Assembly: GCA_036490335.1 (NCBI GenBank)
Contig: DASXEB010000016.1
Coordinates: 1 to 64,000 of the forward strand
Direction: 5' to 3'
From: Palsa-1392 sp036490335
GTDB lineage: Bacteria; Verrucomicrobiota; Verrucomicrobiia; Chthoniobacterales; UBA10450
Length of the DNA stretch: 64,000 bases
In this document: positions 42,715-50,750 of the stretch, piece after piece
Numbering within the stretch: the first letter of the stretch is position 1
How the letters are laid out: each line of letters starts with the position of its first letter
The notes under the pieces: generated by a model
Told to the model about the DNA's origin: nothing
The model's database searches: none
What the model saw: only the letters and a program-made list of their open reading frames with translations
Made by a program: the position numbers and the translations under genes

Positions 42715-45447
42715 TTAGTGCTTCGGCGGCCAACGAGATGGGTCGAGGTAGACCTGTTTATCGTAAATGAACGCCGGGGGTGCGGTGTCTCGGCCGCCTA
42801 GCCGCTGCCAGGCGAGCTGTTGATGCTCGTGATCGACGCTGTAGTGAACGTTGCCACCTTTCCCTTTCTGCTTCGGGTCGGCTGAACGCGGTTGGTTTCT
42901 GATTCTTTCAACCGCCTCTTCGCTGATCGATTGGGGTGGATCGATGTGACCGCGCGGAGCTTGGGAACGTTGCGATTCGGCGACCGCCTCTCCTGTATCC
43001 GCTTGCGGCGAAACATTCTTTTCCGGCGGCGGCTTTGCCGGCGGCTGCGCAGGTGGTGTTTTCGCTTGCGGATCGACTGCGGCATTCGCAGGCGGAGGAG
43101 CTTCACCTGTGTCAGCGTGGCCAGCGTCACTGCGCGATGTGCCGGGAGCTGCTCCCGTTCCGGTCGGCGCGCGCACCGGGGCGGATTCGCCTGGATGTCC
43201 GCCCGACGAAACGGGAGGAATTCCAGCTCTGCTGGCCGGTCGCAGTAAGGGATGGTCCGTACTGACTCGGACGTTTCCTTCACCGTCGCGGTAAGCGGGA
43301 GGCGCAGTCCCTGAGCCGCCACGCGCGTGCCAGTCCGCTTGATGCGCGCTTGGTTTCTGCGGCTTGATTGATGAAGGCGACGTGGCGTTGGTCTTCACGA
43401 CTTCCACGTCAGTCACAGCTTGGGGCGGCCCACCGGAACTTTGCCCGGCTGTCGATGCTGCCGACGTCGCGTCCGGCGTCTCGTGTGTTGTTTCGGGCGG
43501 AGGGGCAACTTCCGCAGATGGCGTGTCTCGGCCCACCTCGAGACCCGCGGTGCCTTGATACTCCTCAGTCTTTGCGGCCCTACTTCCCGCATACACCGGT
43601 AGCGCAGTGTCAAAGAAGCCACCGATAGCCGCACCATATTCTGCGCCCTTCTCGCCTCCGATTGCCTGACCGACCACACGCCCAGCCAGCGAAATTGGTC
43701 CGCTGCCCGCTACAGCTTCGACCTTCTCCTGATAACGTTGATACTGGTAATATGCTGCGCGTTCCTTTGCGTCGCGCCACGCTATGAAACTTTCGCCGCC
43801 ATACTTCTCGTCAACGGCACGTCGGCACTTCTTCTTATTTTTGGGCCAAAAATTGTCATCATCGCAAGCGTCATATTCCTTCTTCTCACGCTGCCAGAAT
43901 TCATCATGTAATTCCTCTCGCGTCAGGTAGTCCGGATCTCTGTTATCGTAGGTTACGTCGTCAATCAGGATCGTCGCTCGCTTCGCACTGGGCAGTCCGT
44001 TGCCCAGAGCGGCCGCCATCGCGTCATAACGTGCGGATCGGGACATCAGTTGTCCGCGTTTGATTTCGATCGGGGCGAAGCGGGTCGTGGCCGGCACCTT
44101 GCCCGTCCTGCGGTAAATCTCGTGAGCCTTAGCCAACTCCCCTTTCCCTTGCTGGTACGCGTGGAGCAAAGTCTCGCCATAGCTTTTCTCAAAGGCTTCT
44201 TCGTCCGCGGGCAAAGGCGCAGGCTTAGGAGCCGGCGCGGGCTTGGCGTCAGGCTTCGAAATGGGTTCCGTGGCGATCGATTGGTTCACCGGACGGTAAA
44301 TCACCTGCCCGGGCTTTAAGCGTGACGGGTCGATAATTTCCGGGTTCGCCAACAGCAACTCGTCCGGATCGATGCTTAGCCTGCGCGCGACCTGCCGCAG
44401 ATCGGTTTCCCCAATCTGCACGAAGACCATCGAAGAGCTGTCGGCGGGTGCGCGCTGCAACCGAGCCGGCGAATGTCCCGACGATTGCTGAACGACATGT
44501 GCCAACTCATGCGCAAGCAAGCGCTGACCTTCGGACGTTCCCGGCGAGAATCGCGCGGCGCTAAAGACAATATTATCGCCGACGGTATAGGCGAGTGCGC
44601 TTACCGCGGTGGCGCTGGTGCTCGCCCGCGTATCCGTATGCACGCGCACACGGCTGAAGTCGTGGCCAATGCGCCGCTCCATAAAGCTGCGCGTCGCGGC
44701 GTCGAGCGGCTGGCCACTTTGCGCCAGCACTTCGTGCACGATCGGTGGCGCGGCACTCGGCATGGATGGCTCGTTGCTTTCTTTCCGCAGCACGAGCAAA
44801 TCTTCCTGCTTGCCGCGCGGAGCGAGGCTCAGCGGATTGCGTGGATCGCTCAGGTTCGATTGGAGATAAGAATCGACGAGCGCTTTGTCATCCCGGCGCT
44901 CTTTCGGAGTCTTGACGTCCTCGCGAAACTTCGCGTGGTCGTCCGCGACCCGGGCAGTTTCGCCGCGATACTTTTCCGCGCCAGTCGGGCCGCCGCTCTT
45001 CCTTTCGGCTGAGCCGCCCAGGGGAATCCTCAACATGCCGCCGGCCTTTTGTTCCATCGGTTTTCCGTCTGCGGCCGGAGGTTTGCTGTAGCTCTCGACG
45101 AGGCTGACTCTTCCTTTACTCGTTAGGCTAATTCCGACATCAGTGGGCTGACGCATCGGGCTGGCTCGCGGACTTGTCACCGCTTCGGCGATTCGATCAG
45201 CTTCGCGTTCATGCTCATCGTTAGGCTGATTAATCGCCAGCTTCGGCTGCAAAGAAACGCGGCCAAAGTCATGCCCGGAAGCCGCGTCGCTCATTTTCGC
45301 CTCGCGTTTCTCCTGGCATTCCGCGCATTCGCCGCTTGCTGCCGGCGTCCCGCCGCACGCGCATTTGCGTTGCAAGCGGGCACGTCCCACGAAGCATGCC
45401 GAAGTCACGCTGGCCGTCGAAATTCCTCGCTCCCGCGTTGCCGTCAT
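42715..45447 (-). CDS. DUF4157/LysM multidomain protein, candidate eCIS cargo (effector)
   Basis: 910 residues. A Cys-rich N-terminus (KCACGG...CAEC, Cys 29-44) is followed by EHEREADRIAEAV, then a DUF4157 domain with RRIGHDFSRVRVHTDTRA and the zinc-protease motif HELAH (313-317), then a LysM (about 340-386). A 500-residue C-terminal part follows: Pro/Lys linker, a charged domain (YDNRDPDYLTREELHDEFWQREKKEYDACDDDNFWPKNKKKC), a Gly-rich helix pair (AGRVVGQAIGGEKGAEYGAAIGGFF), a long Pro/Ala/Ser disordered stretch and two related end modules (DWHARGGSGTAPPAYRD and AWQRLGGRDTAPPAFIY). DUF4157 is a known eCIS cargo-associated domain, probably protease or self-processing. The C-terminal activity is not recognised. 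Only two motif copies occur, both in the N-terminal third. Confidence 0.8.
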   Translation of the reverse strand: MTATRERGISTASVTSACFVGRARLQRKCACGGTPAASGECAECQEKREAKMSDAASGHDFGRVSLQPKLAINQPNDEHEREADRIAEAVTSPRASPMRQPTDVGISLTSKGRVSLVESYSKPPAADGKPMEQKAGGMLRIPLGGSAERKSGGPTGAEKYRGETARVADDHAKFREDVKTPKERRDDKALVDSYLQSNLSDPRNPLSLAPRGKQEDLLVLRKESNEPSMPSAAPPIVHEVLAQSGQPLDAATRSFMERRIGHDFSRVRVHTDTRASTSATAVSALAYTVGDNIVFSAARFSPGTSEGQRLLAHELAHVVQQSSGHSPARLQRAPADSSSMVFVQIGETDLRQVARRLSIDPDELLLANPEIIDPSRLKPGQVIYRPVNQSIATEPISKPDAKPAPAPKPAPLPADEEAFEKSYGETLLHAYQQGKGELAKAHEIYRRTGKVPATTRFAPIEIKRGQLMSRSARYDAMAAALGNGLPSAKRATILIDDVTYDNRDPDYLTREELHDEFWQREKKEYDACDDDNFWPKNKKKCRRAVDEKYGGESFIAWRDAKERAAYYQYQRYQEKVEAVAGSGPISLAGRVVGQAIGGEKGAEYGAAIGGFFDTALPVYAGSRAAKTEEYQGTAGLEVGRDTPSAEVAPPPETTHETPDATSAASTAGQSSGGPPQAVTDVEVVKTNATSPSSIKPQKPSAHQADWHARGGSGTAPPAYRDGEGNVRVSTDHPLLRPASRAGIPPVSSGGHPGESAPVRAPTGTGAAPGTSRSDAGHADTGEAPPPANAAVDPQAKTPPAQPPAKPPPEKNVSPQADTGEAVAESQRSQAPRGHIDPPQSISEEAVERIRNQPRSADPKQKGKGGNVHYSVDHEHQQLAWQRLGGRDTAPPAFIYDKQVYLDPSRWPPKH

Positions 45448-45689
45448 TCCTTTTCCCCTCCGTGAATCGCTTCCGCGATTTGCGCGCCGGTCAGTCCTTT
45501 ACTCGTTAGGCGCAAACTTCCGGCTTTGAGTGAGGCGGCATTTCCCTGCCAGGCCTTGGGCAGGCCGTACCGCCGCAAAAGTGTTCCCAACTCCTTTTCC
45601 AACGCGTCGCCCACCGGCCAGCGTGCGCCCGGTTCGAATCCGTGCAGGACCAGCTCTTCGATGTGCACCTCAATTGCGCGCGGATTCAT
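45444..45689 (-). CDS. Small eCIS-associated protein, hypothetical
   Basis: 81 residues from ATG 45689 (MNPRAIEVHIEELVLHGFEP). The larger open frame upstream is a shadow of the ATPase gene. It overlaps the ATPase stop and the DUF4157 start by four bases each. The pattern IEVHIEELVLHGF...EKELGTLLRRYGLP...LTSKGLTGAQIAEAIHGG recurs in eCIS clusters next to the ATPase, as far as I recall. It could be an assembly chaperone or ATPase adaptor; no function is established by sequence. Confidence 0.75.
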   Translation of the reverse strand: MNPRAIEVHIEELVLHGFEPGARWPVGDALEKELGTLLRRYGLPKAWQGNAASLKAGSLRLTSKGLTGAQIAEAIHGGEKE

Positions 45690-47593
45690 TTCCAATCTCC
45701 CAGCTCGGCTTCGGTCAGCGGTTTTTCGAGCTTGGCGTACTCGCTCCGCGCTGCGCCTAACAAATGCGCCATTTGCACCGGCTCGTCGGCCGCAGCCGCG
45801 GCGAAAGCGGCGTTGAGCGCGATGCTGCGAATGTTGCCGCCGGAAATCGAGAGCCGCGAAAGTCTGCTGAAATCGAGCGAATCGGTCGGCGTTTTTGCGG
45901 GAAAAATTCGGCGCCAGATTTCGGCGCGTTGCGGTTGATCGGGAAACGGAAATTGCGCCACGAAACGCAGCCGGCGCAGAAACGCCGGATCGAGCGCGTC
46001 CTTCATGTTCGTGGTCAGAACGGCGAGACCGCGATACGCTTCCATCCGCTGGAGCAGGTAGCTGATCTCGACGTTGGCATAACGATCGTGGCTGTCCTTC
46101 ACTTCGCTGCGTTTGCCGAAAAGCGCGTCCGCTTCGTCGAAAAGCAGAACCGCGCCGCCATCTTCCGCGGCATCGAAAACGCGCCGCAGATTTTTTTCGG
46201 TCTCGCCGATGTATTTGCTCACGACCGCGCTCAGATCGATCCGGAAAAGATCGAGCTCGAGTTCGTTCGCCAGAATCTCGGCGGCGAGAGTTTTGCCGGT
46301 ACCGCTCGGGCCGGCGAAAAGCGCGGTCAGGCCGAGCCCGCGATTCGATTTTTCGGCGAAGCCCCATTCCTCGTGCACCCGCGCGCGCTGGCAGACCTGC
46401 GCGGAGATGGTTTGGAGGGTTCGCAGTTGCGGCGCCGGCAGCACGATATCGGACCACGTCGCGCTCGACGAAATGCGCTGCGCCAGATCCTCGAGCCGCG
46501 GACGCGCGCGCAGACGACAGGCGTGCCAAAGATTCGCTTCGGTTTTTTCGCCTAACGAACTCGCGGTCGCGCGAATCGCACCGGTGCTGAAGTTGAATTG
46601 CGAGACCAGCCGATCGAGCTGGCCATTCCAACCTTGCGCGCTTGCGCCGATCGCGAGCTGCCACGCCCGACGTTGTTCGACGCTCGTCGGTTTGCGGATT
46701 TCAAAAATTGGCATCGGGCGCTCGAGTTCGCGCCGCGGTTCGCGCGTCGAAACGAAGAGCGGCGTGTGGGAAAGTTCGATCCAACGCTCGATCGCCAGAT
46801 CGCGTGATGCGTCGGTGCTTTCCGCGCGGTCGCAATCGAGAAACAGCGCAGCGTTTTGCAGGATCGCTTCGCGTTCCCAGAGCCGATGCACGGCTTCCAG
46901 CTCGGCGAGATTCGTCGGTAGGAGCATGGCCGACAGACAAAACAATCTTATCGTTAGGCGCTCGGCCAGCGCACTGGCGAGCGCGCGTTTCGCGGCGCCG
47001 TCGGGCCCGCAAAGTTGGCACGCGGGCCACGGCGCTTCGTTTCCTGACGCGGATTTCCAGGCTGCCTCCAGATTTTCGAGGAGGGCGACTTGCCAGTCCG
47101 CGATCGGGCTCGTTTCGGGCAGCGCGAACAGCCTAACGAGTCGCTCGTCGAGCTGCGAAACGCCGGTGAGAAAAAAAAGAATGCGCTCGTCGATCTGCAG
47201 ACGATTGGCGACGAGCGCGCCCTGCCCGAGTACTTCGACGAGTCGCCAATAACGCAGCGGCGCGTGATGCCCGAGCCCGCTCCAGTGCGCATCGGGAAAA
47301 GCGGCCAGCGCGAGACCGAAAGATGGCCACGCATTTCCGCCCGAGCCCGGCGCGCTTGCGCAGGCGGCCGCGAAGCTGCCCTCGAGTTCGATGCCTGCGC
47401 AGAGCAGAACGATGCGCCGTTCGAACGGGGACAGGCCAAAACGTTCGCCCAGCGCGTCGAGCGCGGGCGAAGTTTCACTTTCGCACTCGTTAGGCGACGC
47501 GCCGCCTAACGAACTTTTCAAGGCGCGCAGCTCATTCATCAGCGCACGCTGATTCGCGCTCGTCCAATCTTCCGAGGCGGTGGGCGCGGTCAT
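45686..47593 (-). CDS. eCIS AAA+ ATPase (Afp15/Pvc15 type)
   Basis: 635 residues. The N-terminal ~350 residues are a helical domain plus a degenerate AAA-like module. The active AAA domain has Walker A GPSGTGKT (428-435), Walker B VLLFDEAD (482-489), the ADALFGKRSEVKDSHDRYANVE box, and sensor/Arg-finger region NMKDALDPAFLRRLRFVAQFPFPD. This ATPase is the diagnostic eCIS enzyme, needed for particle assembly or cargo loading rather than ClpV-type recycling. Several motif copies lie in the gene, including an inverted pair near 47490-47516 encoding the disordered N-terminal GGASPNECES segment. Confidence 0.93.
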   Translation of the reverse strand: MTAPTASEDWTSANQRALMNELRALKSSLGGASPNECESETSPALDALGERFGLSPFERRIVLLCAGIELEGSFAAACASAPGSGGNAWPSFGLALAAFPDAHWSGLGHHAPLRYWRLVEVLGQGALVANRLQIDERILFFLTGVSQLDERLVRLFALPETSPIADWQVALLENLEAAWKSASGNEAPWPACQLCGPDGAAKRALASALAERLTIRLFCLSAMLLPTNLAELEAVHRLWEREAILQNAALFLDCDRAESTDASRDLAIERWIELSHTPLFVSTREPRRELERPMPIFEIRKPTSVEQRRAWQLAIGASAQGWNGQLDRLVSQFNFSTGAIRATASSLGEKTEANLWHACRLRARPRLEDLAQRISSSATWSDIVLPAPQLRTLQTISAQVCQRARVHEEWGFAEKSNRGLGLTALFAGPSGTGKTLAAEILANELELDLFRIDLSAVVSKYIGETEKNLRRVFDAAEDGGAVLLFDEADALFGKRSEVKDSHDRYANVEISYLLQRMEAYRGLAVLTTNMKDALDPAFLRRLRFVAQFPFPDQPQRAEIWRRIFPAKTPTDSLDFSRLSRLSISGGNIRSIALNAAFAAAAADEPVQMAHLLGAARSEYAKLEKPLTEAELGDWK

Positions 47594-48843
47594 GTGATTG
47601 TCAGCTTCGGCGACGCATAATTTCCCGAAGCGTCGAGCGCGAGCGGGCTCTCCGCGCCGTCGATTTGTACGCGGAGCAGATAGTCGCCCGCGGCCAGATC
47701 GGGAATGGGAAAAAGCAACGTCTCAGTCGGCGGATCGGCAGCCGGTCGCGGCGGGATCGAGATGGTGTTGCCGCCGACGAGCAGAGCCACGCGCTGGCCC
47801 GAACCGACCGCCGGCGCGACGTCCAACGAAAGGGTGGAATTCGGCGCGGTCGAATAACCCGGCGTCGTGATCTGCGGCGTGAGCACGAAGGAAGCGATGT
47901 TCGATTCAATCCCGCGCCGGGTGTCGTTAGGCTGGCTCGGATCGAACGCGATCGGCTGCGCGATTTGGACCGAATGCAAGCCCGGCTCCAGGTCGGCGGG
48001 GAGCGGGACGATGATTTGCGTGTCGGTGATTTCGTCGCTCGCCGGCGTGATACTTTCGTCGTCGATGTAGACGAGCGTGGTGTCGCTTTTCAGTTGCTGC
48101 CCGACGATCACGAGATTGTAACCGGCGAAAATTACCTGGCCGGGAATGATCGGGTCGCTGTCCGTGGCTTGCGATTCGATCTGCTCGATCGCCGGACTTT
48201 CAAACGGCAGCACGAGAAGATTGCGCGCGCGCACGGGCAGACCCGGCGTGATCGGCTGCACGCTCTCGATCAGGACGACGGTCACTTTGTAAACCGCGGT
48301 CGGCCGGTATTGCGACTGGAGCGCGGACCAGATTTTGGAAATTTCTTCCACCGACATCACCTGTGGCACGATCTTGATCTGCTCGATTTGATCGGCGAGA
48401 TCGGCACTCGTTAGGGCATTCGGCAAAGTGCTCGGCGGCGGCGTCGGGATGGCTGCGCGAATCGCGTCGCGCGTGAAGATCGGCATCTCGTGAAAGACCG
48501 ACATCGCGTAGCCGAGCAAGACTTCGGCGTGGAGATCGGCCGAGCCGTAAGCGGTCAACAGGTAGCTCAGGTCGAGCGCGAGCGGCGGGTTCGAAATGCG
48601 GTCGCCGGTCGCGTTGCGGGTCGGCTGGCAGACGTTGCGCCAGCCCTGGTTTTCGATCGCCTGGAACAGAAAGAGGTTGAGGCAGTCGGGCGACGCGTTG
48701 CCATTCAAAATCCGGTCCGGTGCTTCCGCGGAAACCTTGATGGTCGCATTGAGAATGCCCTCGAGTCCGTATTTGGAAACGCTGTTTTGCAGGAAACTTT
48801 GCAGCACAGCGGTGACAGCGGCGACTGCGAGAGGACTGCTCAT
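47590..48843 (-). CDS. eCIS tail terminator/cap protein (DUF4255, Pvc16/Afp16 type)
   Basis: 417 residues. An N-terminal DUF4255/Pvc16_N domain (SSPLAVAAVTAVLQSFLQN, PDCLNLFLFQAIENQGWRN, ALDLSYLLTAYGSADLHAEVLLGYAMSVFHEMP, VYKVTVVLIES) is followed by one or two Ig/IPT-like beta domains (PGQVIFAGYNLVIVGQQLKSDTTLVYIDDE..., LSLDVAPAVGSGQRVALLVGGN). The DUF4255 part caps the distal end of tube and sheath and fixes length. The Ig-like extension may decorate the cap. The start overlaps the Pro-rich gene and the end overlaps the ATPase gene. Confidence 0.88.
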   Translation of the reverse strand: MSSPLAVAAVTAVLQSFLQNSVSKYGLEGILNATIKVSAEAPDRILNGNASPDCLNLFLFQAIENQGWRNVCQPTRNATGDRISNPPLALDLSYLLTAYGSADLHAEVLLGYAMSVFHEMPIFTRDAIRAAIPTPPPSTLPNALTSADLADQIEQIKIVPQVMSVEEISKIWSALQSQYRPTAVYKVTVVLIESVQPITPGLPVRARNLLVLPFESPAIEQIESQATDSDPIIPGQVIFAGYNLVIVGQQLKSDTTLVYIDDESITPASDEITDTQIIVPLPADLEPGLHSVQIAQPIAFDPSQPNDTRRGIESNIASFVLTPQITTPGYSTAPNSTLSLDVAPAVGSGQRVALLVGGNTISIPPRPAADPPTETLLFPIPDLAAGDYLLRVQIDGAESPLALDASGNYASPKLTIT

Positions 48844-49427
48844 CGCGCACCCTCTTTTCGTTCCTTTAGGTACGCATCAAGGGTAAGTCGGGGCGGATTT
48901 TGCGCGCGCGTTTTTCGTGCCGGCGCGGCGACGGCGGTCGGGGCGTGCACTTCGATCCGGCCGATGGTGACGCGGACGATTGGCCGCTCGAACGAGGACT
49001 CGTTAGGCGAGGCGGAAGTCTTTTTCGCGGCCGGGAAATTTTCGGAACGCGCCGAACGGCGATCAGGCCGACGCCGGGAAGGGAGAAGCGGAGTTTTCGA
49101 CTGGTCCGGCGCCATCTGGCGCGACCCGGTTAAATTTTGCCTAACGATCGGCGTTGAAGTTTTCTGCAAAACTTCCCGCGGCAGGAGCAGCGTTTCGCGC
49201 ATGACGCCGAGGGAATTTTGCGGCGGCGTCGAAATCGCCGCCGACTCCCGTTCCTGCCTAACGACTGGAGTTGAAACAGACGTACCCGCAATTTGTCCCG
49301 TCGGGACTTCCGTTTCGGCGCCGATTTCTGCCTGGGCTGGCGGCGCGAAAACCGGCGCGACGATCGGCTCGACCCGCGGCGCGATGCCGCGAGCGCGCTC
49401 GATTAATCGCCCGAGAAAATGCGTCAT
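48840..49427 (-). CDS. Proline-rich eCIS-associated protein with conserved C-terminal strand
   Basis: 195 residues. The first ~140 are low-complexity (Pro, Ala, Ser, Arg). The last ~50 contain IVRVTIGRIEVHAP and RLTLDAYLKERKEG, a pattern of a beta strand and a short helix that recurs in proteins at this position of eCIS clusters as far as I recall. A tethering or scaffold role between cap/ATPase and baseplate is possible but unproven. It overlaps both neighbours by four bases. Confidence 0.65.
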   Translation of the reverse strand: MTHFLGRLIERARGIAPRVEPIVAPVFAPPAQAEIGAETEVPTGQIAGTSVSTPVVRQERESAAISTPPQNSLGVMRETLLLPREVLQKTSTPIVRQNLTGSRQMAPDQSKTPLLPSRRRPDRRSARSENFPAAKKTSASPNESSFERPIVRVTIGRIEVHAPTAVAAPARKTRAQNPPRLTLDAYLKERKEGAR

Positions 49428-50161
49428 GCCGCGATCAACTCCAGATAAGTTTGCCGGCGCTGCGGCGGGAGATCGAGAATCTCGCGCTCCGTCCAGCCGT
49501 AGGCGCGCGCGAGAGCGTCGATCTCGCGCAACAATCGTCGCGCCTGGGCGCCGATTTCCGTCCAGAAAAATTCCGCGACGTCGAAGAGCAAATTCCAGCG
49601 ATGCGCGCAGGCCGGGCAGTTGAGATCGAGGACGATTTCCGCGCGTGGATCGGCGGCCAGCATCGCCCGGCTGAGAGATTCGACGAGCTCGTCAGGCAAA
49701 TCGGATTCGTTAGGCCAAACCTTGTCGTTAGGCAAAAGGCAGCGCTCGACGAGCCGGCGCAAAGCTTCGCGCGCGTCAGGCGCGGCGACCGTTTCCGCCA
49801 GATCGCGACTGCTCGGCAACCGGAAGCCGACGCAGCGGCCTTGCAGCGCGACTTCCTGAGCACTTTTGCTCACTTCCGTCGGCGCGACGAAATCCGCGGT
49901 GTCGAAGGAAAACTCGAGCCGCTCGGCGCAGCGCGGACATTCCGCAAAACCTTCCGCACGCGAGCCGACGAGGAGCGTGCGCAGATGCAGGAGCCGCGCG
50001 TCTCGCTCCGCGATGCTTAACTCGGCGAGCGTGTCACGCGCGACGCCGGGCGACGCGGCGGCGAGGATCGTCAAGGCGCGATCGAGCGGATGTTGCGGCC
50101 GGGCGATTTCCCAGAGCGCGAGAATCTTTTCGGGAGTAAGAGATTGCATCGGTTGTTCCAT
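49424..50161 (-). CDS. T4 gp26-like baseplate/assembly protein with zinc ribbons
   Basis: 245 residues. Helical ends (LTPEKILALWEIARPQHPLDRALTILAAA and REIDALARAYGWTEREILDLPPQRRQTYLELI) flank a middle with two CxxC pairs (AECPRCAERLEFSFD and LNCPACAHRWNLLFDV), likely one zinc ribbon. The C-terminal YGWTEREILDLPPQRRQTYLELI is shared with phage baseplate hub assembly proteins such as T4 gp26. It probably chaperones tube or baseplate assembly. It lies 32 bases after the tube gene. Confidence 0.72.
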   Translation of the reverse strand: MEQPMQSLTPEKILALWEIARPQHPLDRALTILAAASPGVARDTLAELSIAERDARLLHLRTLLVGSRAEGFAECPRCAERLEFSFDTADFVAPTEVSKSAQEVALQGRCVGFRLPSSRDLAETVAAPDAREALRRLVERCLLPNDKVWPNESDLPDELVESLSRAMLAADPRAEIVLDLNCPACAHRWNLLFDVAEFFWTEIGAQARRLLREIDALARAYGWTEREILDLPPQRRQTYLELIAA

Positions 50162-50193
50162 GACCGAGGGCGCCTGACGAAAACGACAGTCCG

Positions 50194-50718
50194 TCAGGCC
50201 GGATTGACAAAGCTAGGCTCACTCGGCTCGGGCACTTCGTCGTCGCGCGCCCAACCTTCGTTCTCCAGTTTGATGTGCTCGATGAGGACGGCGTTGGCGT
50301 TGGCGTCGAGGTCGGAAGTCATTTGAAACTCCGAAACCCAGGAACGGTAAACTTTGTAACTGAGCGCGAGTTGCCCGGCTTCGTTATAGACATCGATGAT
50401 CAGATCCTTCCGAAAATCCTTGAGCGAAACTTCCGCGCCGAGGCCGGAGCCGTAGTTCCAGACCTTGTTCGCCCATTGCTCAAAGGCGACGTCGTTCGTC
50501 ACGCCGCGCTCCAGCGTGATGGCATCGTATTCCGTGCGACCGGGTGATTTGCGGCTGCTGCTCGGGTCGCCGCCTTCGCGGTGTTTCACGACTTCGGTGA
50601 TGCGCTTGAACGGGCTTACTTTGCTCACGCCGGCGACGTAACGGCCGTCCCACTTGACGCGAAATTTGAAATTCTTGTAGGGATCAAAACGTTGTGGATT
50701 AACGGTGAATTCCGCCAT
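50194..50718 (-). CDS. eCIS inner tube protein (Hcp/gp19-like)
   Basis: 174 residues. FDPYKNFKFRVKWDGRYVAGVSKVSPFKRITEVVKHREGGDPSSSRKSPGRTEYDAITLERGVTNDVAFEQWANKVWNYG is the standard tail-tube signature of Afp1/Pvc1-type proteins, which stack as hexameric rings inside the sheath. A strong Shine-Dalgarno GGAGG lies at 50730-50726, eight bases before the ATG. That fits a need for high expression. It is the second gene of the operon, after the sheath. Confidence 0.93.
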   Translation of the reverse strand: MAEFTVNPQRFDPYKNFKFRVKWDGRYVAGVSKVSPFKRITEVVKHREGGDPSSSRKSPGRTEYDAITLERGVTNDVAFEQWANKVWNYGSGLGAEVSLKDFRKDLIIDVYNEAGQLALSYKVYRSWVSEFQMTSDLDANANAVLIEHIKLENEGWARDDEVPEPSEPSFVNPA

Positions 50719-50750
50719 GATTGGTCCTCCGGTTATTCGTTAGGCTGCGT

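Noticed and set aside
45620..45640. CGGTTCGAATCCGTG, resembling a tRNA T-arm and a possible second att site
   Set aside because: Lies in the small eCIS gene, matches only the generic T-loop, and lacks an acceptor stem or similarity to the rest of the tRNA-Glu 3' end.
46113..47252. A 379-residue plus-strand open frame opposite the eCIS ATPase
   Set aside because: Low-complexity Ser/Arg-rich shadow of the ATPase gene with no domain signature.
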